A program made the position numbers and the translations under genes. Below, in pieces: positions 22,929 through 37,900 of a stretch of 64,000 nucleotides of DNA (its first letter is position 1; every line of letters starts with the position of its first letter). The notes under the pieces were generated by a model. The model ran no database searches, was not told the DNA's origin, and saw only the letters and a list, made by a program, of their open reading frames with translations. This DNA is from Halisarca cf. caerulea (taxonomy: Eukaryota > Porifera > Demospongiae > Chondrillida > Halisarcidae), in NCBI GenBank assembly GCA_963170055.1, contig CAUJGJ010000185.1, positions 3,389,275 to 3,453,274 on the forward strand, written 5' to 3'.

Positions 22929-24668
22929 AATTTCATTTGTCATATCTTATGAACTTTGCCAATTTTGCGCTTTGCCTAATTTTAAAGTTATGTTGGTAAC
23001 ATTGTCTTTACGATAAAAATTATTCAAACCTTGTAACATTTAAAACTTAACTTTCTTAGAAAGTTAAAATTAGAATTTCATTTGTCATATCTTATGAACT
23101 TTGCCAATTTTGCGCTTTGCCTAATTTTAAACTTATGTTGGTAACATTGTCTTTACGATAAAGATTATTCAAACTTTGTAACATTTAAAACTTAACTTTC
23201 TTAGAAAGTTAAAATTAGAATTTCATTTGTCATATCTTATGAACTTTGCCAATTTTGCGCTTTGCCTAATTTTGAAGTTATGTTGGTAACATTGTCTTTA
23301 CGATAAAAATTATTCAAACTTTGTAACATTTAAAACTTAACTTTCTTAGAAAGTTAAAATTAAAATTTCATTTGTCATATCTTCTGAACTTTGCCAATTT
23401 TGCGCTTTGCCTAATTTTAAAGTTATGTTTGTCACAATGTCTTTACGATAAAAATTATTGAAACTTTGCAACATTTAAAACTTAACTTTCTTAGAAAGTT
23501 AAAATTAGAATTTCATTTGTCATATCTTATGAACTTTGCCAATTTTGCGCTTTGCCTAATTTTAAAGTTATGTTGGTAACATTGTCTTTACGATAAAAAT
23601 TATTCAAACTTTGTAACATTTAAAACTTAACTTTCTTAGAAAGTTAAAATTAGAATTTCATTTGTCATATCTTATGAACTTTGCCAATTTTGCGCTTTGC
23701 CTAATTTTAAAGTTATGTTGGTAACATTGTCTTTACGATAAAGATTATTCAAACTTTGTAACATTTAAAACTTAACTTTCTTAGAAAGTTAAAATTAGAA
23801 TTTCATTTGTCATATCTTATGAACTTTGCCAATTTTGCGCTTTGCCTAATTTTGAAGTTATGTTGGTAACATTGTCTTTACGATAAAAATTATTCAAACT
23901 TTGTAACATTTAAAACTTAACTTTCTTAGAAAGTTAAAATTAGAATTTCATTTGTCATATCTTCTGAACTTTGCCAATTTTGCGCTTTGCCTAATTTTAA
24001 ACTTATGTTGGTAACATTGTCTTTACGATAAAAATTATTCAAACTTTGTAACATTTAAAACTTAACTTTCTTAGAAAGTTAAAATTAGAATTTCATTTGT
24101 CATATCTTATGAACTTTTCCAATTTTGCGCTTTGCCTAATTTTAAAGTTATGTTTATCACAATGTCTTTACGATAAAAATTATTGAAACTTTGCAACATT
24201 TAAAACTTAACTTTCTTAGAAAGTTAAAATTAGAATTTCATTTGTCATATCTTATGAACTTTGCCAATTTTGCGCTTTGCCTAATTTTAAAGTTATGTTG
24301 GTAACATTGTCTTTACGATAAAAATTATTCAAACTTTGTAACATTTAAAACTTAACTTTCTTAGAAAGTTAAAATTAGAATTTCATTTGTCATATCTTAT
24401 GAACTTTGCCAATTTTGCGCTTTGCCTAATTTTAAACTTATGTTGGTAACATTGTCTTTACGATAAAGATTATTCAAACTTTGTAACATTTAAAACTTAA
24501 CTTTCTTAGAAAGTTAAAATTAGAATTTCATTTGTCATATCTTATGAACTTTTCCAATTTTGCGCTTTGCTTAATTTTAAAGTTATGTTTGAAACATTGT
24601 CTTTACGATAAAAATTATTGAAACTTTACAACATTTAAAACTTAACTTTCTTAGAAAGTTAAAATTAG
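22929..24668 (+). repeat. Array stretch between 1305-bp and 1596-bp blocks
   Basis: Twelve monomers: A, K(AAAGATT), A with G at 56, Ctg-D, A, A(AAAGATT), A with G at 56, Ctg-K, E, A, K(AAAGATT), B(TTTTCC). The G-at-56 monomers lie 580 bp apart (23274, 23854), which suggests a local tetramer. It shares its types with both neighbours. Confidence 0.6.
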
Positions 24669-27600
24669 AATTTCATTTGTCATATCTTATGAACTTTGCC
24701 AATTTTGCGCTTTGCCTAATTTTAAAGTTATGTTGGTAACATTGTTCTTTACGATAAAAATTATTCAAACTTTGTAACATTTAAAACTTAACTTTCTTAG
24801 AAAGTTAAAATTAGAATTTCATTTGTCATATCTTATGAACTTTGCCCATTTTGCGCTTCGCCTAATTTTAAAGTTATGTTTGTAACAATGTCTTTACGAT
24901 AAAAATTATTGAAACTTTGTAACATTTAAAACTTAACTTTCTTAGAAAGTTAAAATTAGAATTTCATTTGTCATATCTTATGAACTTTGCCAATTTTGCG
25001 CTTTGCCTAATTTTAAAGTTATGTTTGTAGCAATGTCTTTACGATAAAAATTATTGAAACTTTGCAACATTTAAAACTTAACTTTCTTAGAAAGTTAAAA
25101 TTAGAATTTCATTTGTCATATCTTATGAACTTTGCCAATTTTGCGCTTTGCCTAATTTTAAACTTATGTTGGTAACATTGTCTTTACGATAAAGATTATT
25201 CAAACTTTGTAACATTTAAAACTTAACTTTCTTAGAAAGTTAAAATTAGAATTTCATTTGTCATATCTTATGAACTTTGCCAATTTTGCGCTTTGCCTAA
25301 TTTTAAAGTTATGTTGGTAACATTGTCTTTACGATAAAAATTATTCAAACTTTGTAACATTTAAAACTTAACTTTGTTAGAAAGTTAAAATTAGAATTTC
25401 ATTTGTCATATCTTATGAACTTTGCCCATTTTGCGCTTCGCCTAATTTTAAAGTTATGTTTGTAACAATGTCTTTACGATAAAAATTATTGAAACTTTGT
25501 AACATTTAAAACTTAACTTTCTTAGAAAGTTAAAATTAGAATTTCATTTGTCATATCTTATGAACTTTGCCAATTTTGCGCTTTGCCTAATTTTAAAGTT
25601 ATGTTTGTAACAATGTCTTTACGATAAAAATTATTGAAACTTTGCAACATTTAAAACTTAACTTTCTTAGAAAGTTAAAATTAGAATTTCATTTGTCATA
25701 TCTTATGAACTTTGCCAATTTTGCGCTTTGCCTAATTTTAAACTTATGTTGGTAACATTGTCTTTACGATAAAGATTATTCAAACTTTGTAACATTTAAA
25801 ACTTAACTTTCTTAGAAAGTTAAAATTAGAATTTCATTTGTCATATCTTATGAACTTTTCCAATTTTGCGCTTTGCCAAATTTTAAAGTTATGTTTATCA
25901 CAATGTCTTTACGATAAAAATTATTGAAACTTTGCAACATTTAAAACTTAACTTTCTTAGAAAGTTAAAATTAGAATTTCATTTGTCATATCTTATGAAC
26001 TTTGCCAATTTTGCGCTTTGCCTAATTTTAAAGTTATGTTGGTAACATTGTCTTTACGATAAAAATTATTCAAACTTTGTAACATTTAAAACTTAACTTT
26101 CTTAGAAAGTTAAAATTAGAATTTCATTTGTCATATCTTATGAACTTTTCCAATTTTGCGCTTTGCTTAATTTTAAAGTTATGTTTGAAACATTGTCTTT
26201 ACGATAAAAATTATTGAAACTTTGCAACATTTAAAACTTAACTTTCTTAGAAAGTTAAAATTAGAATTTCATTTGTCATATCTTATGAACTTTGCCAATT
26301 TTGCGCTTTGCCTAATTTTAAAGTTATGTTGGTAACATTGTTCTTTACGATAAAAATTATTCAAACTTTGTAACATTTAAAACTTAACTTTGTTAGAAAG
26401 TTAAAATTAGAATTTCATTTGTCATATCTTATGAACTTTGCCCATTTTGCGCTTCGCCTAATTTTAAAGTTATGTTTGTAACAATGTCTTTACGATAAAA
26501 ATTATTGAAACTTTGTAACATTTAAAACTTAACTTTCTTAGAAAGTTAAAATTAGAATTTCATTTGTCATATCTTATGAACTTTGCCAATTTTGCGCTTT
26601 GCCTAATTTTAAAGTTATGTTTGTAGCAATGTCTTTACGATAAAAATTATTGAAACTTTGCAACATTTAAAACTTAACTTTCTTAGAAAGTTAAAATTAG
26701 AATTTCATTTGTCATATCTTATGAACTTTGCCAATTTTGCGCTTTGCCTAATTTTAAACTTATGTTGGTAACATTGTCTTTACGATAAAGATTATTCAAA
26801 CTTTGTAACATTTAAAACTTAACTTTCTTAGAAAGTTAAAATTAGAATTTCATTTGTCATATCTTATGAACTTTGCCAATTTTGCGCTTTGCCTAATTTT
26901 AAAGTTATGTTGGTAACATTGTCTTTACGATAAAAATTATTCAAACTTTGTAACATTTAAAACTTAACTTTGTTAGAAAGTTAAAATTAGAATTTCATTT
27001 GTCATATCTTATGAACTTTGCCCATTTTGCGCTTCGCCTAATTTTAAAGTTATGTTTGTAACAATGTCTTTACGATAAAAATTATTGAAACTTTGTAACA
27101 TTTAAAACTTAACTTTCTTAGAAAGTTAAAATTAGAATTTCATTTGTCATATCTTATGAACTTTGCCAATTTTGCGCTTTGCCTAATTTTAAAGTTATGT
27201 TTGTAACAATGTCTTTACGATAAAGATTATTCAAACTTTGTAACATTTAAAACTTAACTTTCTTAGAAAGTTAAAATTAGAATTTCATTTGTCATATCTT
27301 ATGAACTTTTCCAATTTTGCGCTTTGCCTAATTTTAAAGTTATGTTTATCACAATGTCTTTACGATAAAAATTATTGAAACTTTGCAACATTTAAAACTT
27401 AACTTTCTTAGAAAGTTAAAATTAGAATTTCATTTGTCATATCTTATGAACTTTGCCAATTTTGCGCTTTGCCTAATTTTAAAGTTATGTTGGTAACATT
27501 GTCTTTACGATAAAAATTATTCAAACTTTGTAACATTTAAAACTTAACTTTCTTAGAAAGTTAAAATTAGAATTTCATTTGTCATATCTTATGAACTTTT

Positions 27601-27715
27601 CCAATTTTGCGCTTTGCTTAATTTTAAAGTTATGTTTGAAACATTGTCTTTACGATAAAAATTATTGAAACTTTGCAACATTTAAAACTTAACTTTCTTA
27701 GAAAGTTAAAATTAG
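24669..27715 (+). repeat. Eleven-monomer higher-order repeat, 1596 bp; second copy shortened by a fused monomer
   Basis: Copy 1 is 24669-26264: A, P, C, K, A', P, C, K, E, A, B. Copy 2 is 26265-27715 (10 monomers): A', P, C, K, A', P, C/K fusion, E, A, B. Rare variants 1596 bp apart fix the register: ATTGTTCTTT (one extra T) at 24741 and 26337, and TTGTAGCAATG at 25025 and 26621. At 27136-27280 one monomer has a C-type middle and a K-type AAAGATTATTC end, replacing the separate C (25540) and K (25685) of copy 1. Confidence 0.9.
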
Positions 27716-27860
27716 AATTTCATTTGTCATATCTTATGAACTTTGCCAATTTTGCGCTTTGCCTAATTTTAAAGTTATGTTGGTAACATTGTCTTTACGA
27801 TAAAAATTATTCAAACTTTGTAACATTTAAAACTTAACTTTCTTAGAAAGTTAAAATTAG

Positions 27861-29020
27861 AATTTCATTTGTCATATCTTATGAACTTTGCCCATTTTGC
27901 GCTTCGCCTAATTTTAAAGTTATGTTTGTAACAATGTCTTTACGATAAAAATTATTGAAACTTTGTAACATTTAAAACTTAACTTTCTTAGAAAGTTAAA
28001 ATTAGAATTTCATTTGTCATATCTTATGAACTTTGCCAATTTTGCGCTTTGCCTAATTTTAAAGTTATGTTTGTAACAATGTCTTTACGATTAAAATTAT
28101 TGAAACTTTGCAACATTTAAAACTTAACTTTCTTAGAAAGTTAAAATTAGAATTTCATTTGTCATATCTTATGAACTTTGCCAATTTTGCGCTTTGCCTA
28201 ATTTTAAACTTATGTTGGTAACATTGTCTTTACGATAAAGATTATTCAAACTTTGTAACATTTAAAACTTAACTTTCTTAGAAAGTTAAAATTAGAATTT
28301 CATTTGTCATATCTTATGAACTTTGCCAATTTTGCGCTTTGCCTAATTTTAAAGTTATGTTGGTAACATTGTCTTTACGATAAAAATTATTCAAACTTTG
28401 TAACATTTAAAACTTAACTTTGTTAGAAAGTTAAAATTAGAATTTCATTTGTCATATCTTATGAACTTTGCCCATTTTGCGCTTCGCCTAATTTTAAAGT
28501 TATGTTTGTAACAATGTCTTTACGATAAAAATTATTGAAACTTTGTAACATTTAAAACTTAACTTTCTTAGAAAGTTAAAATTAGAATTTCATTTGTCAT
28601 ATCTTATGAACTTTGCCAATTTTGCGCTTTGCCTAATTTTAAAGTTATGTTTGTAACAATGTCTTTACGATAAAAATTATTGAAACTTTGCAACATTTAA
28701 AACTTAACTTTCTTAGAAAGTTAAAATTAGAATTTCATTTGTCATATCTTATGAACTTTGCCAATTTTGCGCTTTGCCTAATTTTAAACTTATGTTGGTA
28801 ACATTGTCTTTACGATAAAGATTATTCAAACTTTGTAACATTTAAAACTTAACTTTCTTAGAAAGTTAAAATTAGAATTTCATTTGTCATATCTTATGAA
28901 CTTTGCCAATTTTGCGCTTTGCCTAATTTTAAAGTTATGTTGGTAACATTGTCTTTACGATAAAAATTATTCAAACTTTGTAACATTTAAAACTTAACTT
29001 TCTTAGAAAGTTAAAATTAG
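27861..29020 (+). repeat. Tetramer higher-order repeat P-C-K-A, 580 bp, two copies
   Basis: Units are 27861-28440 and 28441-29020: P (GCCCATT and CTTCGCC), C with ATTATTG and GCAAC, K with AAAGATTATTC, then A' with TTTGTTAG in the first unit and A with TTTCTTAG in the second. The same tetramer occurs at 24815-25394, 26411-26990, 46274-46853 and 56569-58308, so it is a widespread module. Confidence 0.88.
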
Positions 29021-30760
29021 AATTTCATTTGTCATATCTTCTGAACTTTGCCAATTTTGCGCTTTGCCTAATTTTAAAGTTATGTTTGTCACAATGTCTT
29101 TACGATAAAAATTATTGAAACTTTGCAACATTTAAAACTTAACTTTCTTAGAAAGTTAAAATTAGAATTTCATTTGTCATATCTTATGAACTTTGCCAAT
29201 TTTGCGCTTTGCCTAATTTTAAAGTTATGTTGGTAACATTGTCTTTACGATAAAAATTATTCAAACTTTGTAACTTTTAAAACTTAACTTTCTTAGAAAG
29301 TTAAAATTAGAATTTCATTTGTCATATCTTATGAACTTTTCCAATTTTGCGCTTTGCTTAATTTTAAAGTTATGTTTGAAACATTGTCTTTACGATAAAA
29401 ATTATTGAAACTTTGTAACATTTAAAACTTAACTTTCTTAGAAAGTTAAAATTAGAATTTCATTTGTCATATCTTCTGAACTTTGCCAATTTTGCGCTTT
29501 GCCTAATTTTAAAGTTATGTTTGTCACAATGTCTTTACGATAAAAATTTTTCAAACTTTGTAACATTTAAAACTTAACTTTCTTAGAAAGTTAAAATTAG
29601 AATTTCATTTGTCATATCTTATGAACTTTGCCAATTTTGCGCTTTGCCTAATTTTAAAGTTATGTTTGTAACAATGTCTTTACGATAAAAATTATTCAAA
29701 CTTTGTAACATTTAAAACTTAACTTTCTTAGAAAGTTAAAATTAGAATTTCATTTGTCATATCTTATGAACTTTGCCAATTTTGCGCTTTGCCTAATTTT
29801 AAAGTTATGTTGGTAACATTGTCTTTACGATAAAAATTATTCAAACTTTGTAACATTTAAAACTTAACTTTCTTAGAAAGTTAAAATTAGAATTTCATTT
29901 GTCATATCTTCTGAACTTTGCCAATTTTGCGCTTTGCCTAATTTTAAAGTTATGTTTGTCACAATGTCTTTACGATAAAAATTATTGAAACTTTGCAACA
30001 TTTAAAACTTAACTTTCTTAGAAAGTTAAAATTAGAATTTCATTTGTCATATCTTATGAACTTTGCCAATTTTGCGCTTTGCCTAATTTTAAAGTTATGT
30101 TGGTAACATTGTCTTTACGATAAAAATTATTCAAACTTTGTAACTTTTAAAACTTAACTTTCTTAGAAAGTTAAAATTAGAATTTCATTTGTCATATCTT
30201 ATGAACTTTTCCAATTTTGCGCTTTGCTTAATTTTAAAGTTATGTTTGAAACATTGTCTTTACGATAAAAATTATTGAAACTTTGTAACATTTAAAACTT
30301 AACTTTCTTAGAAAGTTAAAATTAGAATTTCATTTGTCATATCTTCTGAACTTTGCCAATTTTGCGCTTTGCCTAATTTTAAAGTTATGTTTGTCACAAT
30401 GTCTTTACGATAAAAATTTTTCAAACTTTGTAACATTTAAAACTTAACTTTCTTAGAAAGTTAAAATTAGAATTTCATTTGTCATATCTTATGAACTTTG
30501 CCAATTTTGCGCTTTGCCTAATTTTAAAGTTATGTTTGTAACAATGTCTTTACGATAAAAATTATTCAAACTTTGTAACATTTAAAACTTAACTTTCTTA
30601 GAAAGTTAAAATTAGAATTTCATTTGTCATATCTTATGAACTTTGCCAATTTTGCGCTTTGCTTAATTTTAAAGTTGTGTTTGAAACATTGTCTTTACGA
30701 TAAAAATTATTGAAACTTTGTAACATTTAAAACTTAACTTTCTTAGAAAGTTAAAATTAG
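29021..30760 (+). repeat. Hexamer higher-order repeat, 870 bp, two tandem copies
   Basis: Units are 29021-29890 and 29891-30760: Ctg-D, A with GTAACTTTT, B with TTTTCC, Ctg-D with ATTTTTC, C with ATTATTC, then A in unit 1 and G in unit 2. The GTAACTTTT variant recurs 870 bp apart near 29270 and 30140. The same rare variants (GTAACTTTT, D with ATTTTTC) occur in the 2030-bp unit at 13.6-17.7 kb, so these two zones are related. Confidence 0.85.
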
Positions 30761-33700
30761 AATTTCATTTGTCATATCTTCTGAACTTTGCCAATTTTGC
30801 GCTTTGCCTAATTTTAAAGTTATGTTTGTCACAATGTCTTTACGATAAAAATTATTGAAACTTTGTAACATTTAAAACTTAACTTTCTTAGAAAGTTAAA
30901 ATTAGAATTTCATTTGTCATATCTTATGAACTTTGCCAATTTTGCGCTTTGCCTAATTTTAAAGTTATGTTGGTAACATTGTCTTTACGATAAAAATTAT
31001 TCAAACTTTGTAACATTTAAAACTTAACTTTCTTAGAAAGTTAAAATTAGAATTTCATTTGTCATATCTTATGAACTTTGCCAATTTTGCGCTTTGCCTA
31101 ATTTTAAAGTTATGTTTGTCACAATGTCTTTACGATAAAAATTATTGAAACTTTGCAACATTTAAAACTTAACTTTCTTAGAAAGTTAAAATTAGAATTT
31201 CATTTGTCATATCTTATGAACTTTGCCAATTTTGCGCTTTGCTTAATTTTAAAGTTGTGTTTGAAACATTGTCTTTACGATAAAAATTATTGAAACTTTG
31301 TAACATTTAAAACTTAACTTTCTTAGAAAGTTAAAATTAGAATTTCATTTGTCATATCTTCTGAACTTTGCCAATTTTGCGCTTTGCCTAATTTTAAAGT
31401 TATGTTTGTCACAATGTCTTTACGATAAAAATTATTCAAACTTTGCAACATTTAAAACTTAACTTTCTTAGAAAGTTAAAATTAGAATTTCATTTGTCAT
31501 ATCTTCTGAACTTTGCCAATTTTGCGCTTTGCCTAATTTTAAAGTTATGTTGGTAACATTGTCTTTACGATAAAAATTATTCAAACTTTGTAACATTTAA
31601 AACTTAACTTTCTTAGAAAGTTAAAATTAGAATTTCATTTGTCATATCTTATGAACTTTGCCAATTTTGCGCTTTGCCTAATTTTAAACTTATGTTGGTA
31701 ACATTGTCTTTACGATAAAGATTATTCAAACTTTGTAACATTTAAAACTTAACTTTCTTAGAAAGTTAAAATTAGAATTTCATTTGTCATATCTTATGAA
31801 CTTTGCCAATTTTGCGCTTTGCCTAATTTTAAAGTTATGTTGGTAACATTGTCTTTACGATAAAAATTATTGAAACTTTGTAACATTTAAAACTTAACTT
31901 TCTTAGAAAGTTAAAATTAGAATTTCATTTGTCATATCTTCTGAACTTTGCCAATTTTGCGCTTTGCCTAATTTTAAAGTTATGTTTGTCACAATGTCTT
32001 TACGATAAAAATTATTCAAACTTTGTAACATTTAAAACTTAACTTTCTTAGAAAGTTAAAATTAGAATTTCATTTGTCATATCTTATGAACTTTGCCAAT
32101 TTTGCGCTTTGCCTAATTTTAAAGTTATGTTGGTAACATTGTCTTTACGATAAAAATTATTCAAACTTTGTAACATTTAAAACTTAACTTTCTTAGAAAG
32201 TTAAAATTAGAATTTCATTTGTCATATCTTATGAACTTTGCCAATTTTGCGCTTTGCCTAATTTTAAAGTTATGTTGGTAACATTGTCTTTACGATAAAA
32301 ATTATTGAAACTTTGTAACATTTAAAACTTAACTTTCTTAGAAAGTTAAAATTAGAATTTCATTTGTCATATCTTCTGAACTTTGCCAATTTTGCGCTTT
32401 GCCTAATTTTAAAGTTATGTTTGTCACAATGTCTTTACGATAAAAATTATTGAAACTTTGCAACATTTAAAACTTAACTTTCTTAGAAAGTTAAAATTAG
32501 AATTTCATTTGTCATATCTTATGAACTTTGCCAATTTTGCGCTTTGCCTAATTTTAAAGTTATGTTGGTAACATTGTCTTTACGATAAAAATTATTCAAA
32601 CTTTGTAACATTTAAAACTTAACTTTCTTAGAAAGTTAAAATTAGAATTTCATTTGTCATATCTTCTGAACTTTGCCAATTTTGCGCTTTGCCTAATTTT
32701 AAAGTTATGTTGGTAACATTGTCTTTACGATAAAAATTATTGAAACTTTGTAACATTTAAAACTTAACTTTCTTAGAAAGTTAAAATTAGAATTTCATTT
32801 GTCATATCTTATGAACTTTGCCAATTTTGCGCTTTGCCTAATTTTAAAGTTATGTTTGTCACAATGTCTTTACGATAAAAATTATTGAAACTTTGCAACA
32901 TTTAAAACTTAACTTTCTTAGAAAGTTAAAATTAGAATTTCATTTGTCATATCTTATGAACTTTGCCAATTTTGCGCTTTGCCTAATTTTAAAGTTATGT
33001 TGGTAACTTTGTCTTTACGATAAAAATTATTCAAACTTTGTAACATTTAAAACTTAACTTTCTTAGAAAGTTAAAATTAGAATTTCATTTGTCATATCTT
33101 ATGAACTTTGCCAATTTTGCGCTTTGCCTAATTTTAAAGTTATGTTTGTAACAATGTCTTTACGATAAAAATTATTCAAACTTTGTAACATTTAAAACTT
33201 AACTTTCTTAGAAAGTTAAAATTAGAATTTCATTTGTCATATCTTCTGAACTTTGCCAATTTTGCGCTTTGCCTAACTTTAAAGTTATGTTTGTCACAAT
33301 GTCTTTACGATAAAAATTATTGAAACTTTGTAACATTTAAAACTTAACTTTCTTAGAAAGTTAAAATTAGAATTTCATTTGTCATATCTTATGAACTTTG
33401 CCAATTTTGCGCTTTGCCTAATTTTAAAGTTATGTTGGTAACATTGTCTTTACGATAAAAATTATTCAAACTTTGTAACATTTAAAACTTAACTTTCTTA
33501 GAAAGTTAAAATTAGAATTTCATTTGTCATATCTTATGAACTTTGCCAATTTTGCGCTTTGCCTAATTTTAAAGTTATGTTGGTAACATTGTCTTTACGA
33601 TAAAGATTATTCAAACTTTGTAACATTTAAAACTTAACTTTCTTAGAAAGTTAAAATTAGAATTTCATTTGTCATATCTTATGAACTTTGCCAATTTTGC

Positions 33701-34965
33701 GCTTTGCCTAATTTTAAACTTATGTTGGTAACATTGTCTTTACGATAAAAATTATTGAAACTTTGTAACATTTAAAACTTAACTTTCTTAGAAAGTTAAA
33801 ATTAGAATTTCATTTGTCATATCTTCTGAACTTTGCCAATTTTGCGCTTTGCCTAATTTTAAAGTTATGTTTGTCACAATGTCTTTACGATAAAAATTAT
33901 TGAAACTTTGCAACATTTAAAACTTAACTTTCTTAGAAAGTTAAAATTAGAATTTCATTTGTCATATCTTATGAACTTTGCCAATTTTGCGCTTTGCCTA
34001 ATTTTAAAGTTATGTTGGTAACATTGTCTTTACGATAAAAATTATTCAAACTTTGTAACATTTAAAACTTAACTTTCTTAGAAAGTTAAAATTAGAATTT
34101 CATTTGTCATATCTTATGAACTTTGCCAATTTTGCGCTTTGCCTAATTTTAAACTTATGTTGGTAACATTGTCTTTACGATAAAGATTATTCAAACTTTG
34201 TAACATTTAAAACTTAACTTTCTTAGAAAGTTAAAATTAGAATTTCATTTGTCATATCTTATGAACTTTGCCAATTTTGCGCTTTGCTTAATTTTAAAGT
34301 TATGTTTATCACAATGTCTTTACGATAAAAATTATTGAAACTTTGCAACATTTAAAACTTAACTTTCTTAGAAAGTTAAAATTAGAATTTCATTTGTCAT
34401 ATCTTATGAACTTTGCCAATTTTGCGCTTTGCCTAATTTTAAAGTTATGTTGGTAACATTGTCTTTACGATAAAAATTATTCAAACTTTGTAACATTTAA
34501 AACTTAACTTTCTTAGAAAGTTAAAATTAGAATTTCATTTGTCATATCTTATGAATTTTGCCAATTTTGCGCTTTGCCTAATTTTAAACTTATGTTGGTA
34601 ACATTGTCTTTACGATAAAGATTATTCAAACTTTGTAACATTTAAAACTTAACTTTCTTAGTAAGTTAAAATTAGAATTTCATTTGTCATATCTTATGAA
34701 CTTTGCCAATTTTGCGCTTTGCCTAATTTTAAAGTTATGTTTGTCACAATGTCTTTACGATAAAAATTATTGAAACTTTGCAACATTTAAAACTTAACTT
34801 TCTTAGAAAGTTAAAATTAGAATTTCATTTGTCATATCTTATGAACTTTGCCAATTTTGCGCTTTGCCTAATTTTAAAGTTATGTTGGTAACATTGTCTT
34901 TACGATAAAAATTATTCAAACTTTGTAACATTTAAAACTTAACTTTCTTAGAAAGTTAAAATTAG
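30761..34965 (+). repeat. Array stretch dominated by A, D and K types
   Basis: Twenty-nine monomers, mostly alternating D and A, with a G monomer at 31196 and K(AAAGATT) copies near 31690, 34150 and 34590. Orders such as A, D, A, K recur at irregular spacing, so no single unit could be fixed. Private changes include AACTTTGTC near 33006, CTAACTTT near 33276 and AGTAAGTT near 34661. E-type monomers reappear from 34241. Confidence 0.6.
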
Positions 34966-37900
34966 AATTTCATTTGTCATATCTTATGAACTTTGCCAAT
35001 TTTGCGCTTTGCCTAATTTTAAACTTATGTTGGTAACATTGTCCTTACGATAAAGATTATTCAAACTTTGTAACATTTAAAACTTAACTTTCTTAGAAAG
35101 TTAAAATTAGAATTTCATTTGTCATATCTTATGAACTTTGCCAATTTTGCGCTTTGCCTAATTTTGAAGTTATGTTGGTAACATTGTCTTTACGATAAAA
35201 ATTATTCAAACTTTGTAACATTTAAAACTTAACTTTCTTAGAAAGTTAAAATTAAAATTTCATTTGTCATATCTTCTGAACTTTGCCAATTTTGCGCTTT
35301 GCCTAATTTTAAACTTATGTTGGTAACATTGTCTTTACGATAAAAATTATTCAAACTTTGTAACATTTAAAACTTAACTTTCTTAGAAAGTTAAAATTAG
35401 AATTTCATTTGTCATATCTTATGAACTTTTCCAATTTTGCGCTTTGCTTAATTTTAAAGTTATGTTTATCACAATGTCTTTACGATAAAAATTATTGAAA
35501 CTTTGCAACATTTAAAACTTAACTTTCTTAGAAAGTTAAAATTAGAATTTCATTTGTCATATCTTATGAACTTTGCCAATTTTGCGCTTTGCCTAATTTT
35601 AAAGTTATGTTGGTAACATTGTCTTTACGATAAAAATTATTCAAACTTTGTAACATTTAAAACTTAACTTTCTTAGAAAGTTAAAATTAGAATTTCATTT
35701 GTCATATCTTCTGAACTTTGCCAATTTTGCGCTTTGCCTAATTTTAAAGTTATGTTTGTCACAATGTCTTTACGATAAAAATTATTGAAACTTTGTAACA
35801 TTTAAAACTTAACTTTCTTAGAAAGTTAAAATTAGAATTTCATTTGTCATATCTTATGAACTTTGCCAATTTTGCGCTTTGCCTAATTTTAAAGTTATGT
35901 TGGTAACATTGTCTTTACGATAAAAATTATTCAAACTTTGTAACATTTAAAACTTAACTTTCTTAGAAAGTTAAAATTAGAATTTCATTTGTCATATCTT
36001 ATGAACTTTGCCAATTTTGCGCTTTGCCTAATTTTAAAGTTATGTTGGTAACATTGTCTTTACGATAAAGATTATTCAAACTTTGTAACATTTAAAACTT
36101 AACTTTCTTAGAAAGTTAAAATTAGAATTTCATTTGTCATATCTTATGAACTTTGCCAATTTTGCGCTTTGCCTAATTTTAAACTTATGTTGGTAACATT
36201 GTCTTTACGATAAAAATTATTGAAACTTTGTAACATTTAAAACTTAACTTTCTTAGAAAGTTAAAATTAGAATTTCATTTGTCATATCTTATGAACTTTG
36301 CCAATTTTGCGCTTTGCCTAATTTTAAAGTTATGTTTGTCACAATGTCTTTACGATAAAAATTATTGAAACTTTGCAACATTTAAAACTTAACTTTCTTA
36401 GAAAGTTAAAATTAGAATTTCATTTGTCATATCTTATGAACTTTGCCAATTTTGCGCTTTGCCTAATTTTAAAGTTATGTTGGTAACATTGTCTTTACGA
36501 TAAAAATTATTCAAACTTTGTAACATTTAAAACTTAACTTTCTTAGAAAGTTAAAATTAGAATTTCATTTGTCATATCTTATGAACTTTGCCAATTTTGC
36601 GCTTTGCCTAATTTTAAACTTATGTTGGTAACATTGTCTTTACGATAAAGATTATTCAAACTTTGTAACATTTAAAACTTAACTTTCTTAGAAAGTTAAA
36701 ATTAGAATTTCATTTGTCATATCTTATGAACTTTGCCAATTTTGCGCTTTGCCTAATTTTGAAGTTATGTTGGTAACATTGTCTTTACGATAAAAATTAT
36801 TCAAACTTTGTAACATTTAAAACTTAACTTTCTTAGAAAGTTAAAATTAAAATTTCATTTGTCATATCTTCTGAACTTTGCCAATTTTGCGCTTTGCCTA
36901 ATTTTAAACTTATGTTGGTAACATTGTCTTTACGATAAAAATTATTCAAACTTTGTAACATTTAAAACTTAACTTTCTTAGAAAGTTAAAATTAGAATTT
37001 CATTTGTCATATCTTATGAACTTTGCCAATTTTGCGCTTTGCTTAATTTTAAAGTTATGTTTATCACAATGTCTTTACGATAAAAATTATTGAAACTTTG
37101 TAACATTTAAAACTTAACTTTCTTAGAAAGTTAAAATTAGAATTTCATTTGTCATATCTTATGAACTTTGCCAATTTTGCGCTTTGCCTAATTTTAAAGT
37201 TATGTTGGTAACATTGTCTTTACGATAAAAATTATTCAAACTTTGTAACATTTAAAACTTAACTTTCTTAGAAAGTTAAAATTAGAATTTCATTTGTCAT
37301 ATCTTATGAATTTTGCCAATTTTGCGCTTTGCCTAATTTTAAACTTATGTTGGTAACATTGTCTTTACGATAAAGATTATTCAAACTTTGTAACATTTAA
37401 AACTTAACTTTCTTAGAAAGTTAAAATTAGAATTTCATTTGTCATATCTTATGAACTTTGCCAATTTTGCGCTTTGCCTAATTTTAAACTTATGTTGGTA
37501 ACATTGTCCTTACGATAAAGATTATTCAAACTTTGTAACATTTAAAACTTAACTTTCTTAGAAAGTTAAAATTAGAATTTCATTTGTCATATCTTATGAA
37601 CTTTGCCAATTTTGCGCTTTGCCTAATTTTGAAGTTATGTTGGTAACATTGTCTTTACGATAAAAATTATTCAAACTTTGTAACATTTAAAACTTAACTT
37701 TCTTAGAAAGTTAAAATTAAAATTTCATTTGTCATATCTTCTGAACTTTGCCAATTTTGCGCTTTGCCTAATTTTAAACTTATGTTGGTAACATTGTCTT
37801 TACGATAAAAATTATTCAAACTTTGTAACATTTAAAACTTAACTTTCTTAGAAAGTTAAAATTAGAATTTCATTTGTCATATCTTATGAACTTTTCCAAT

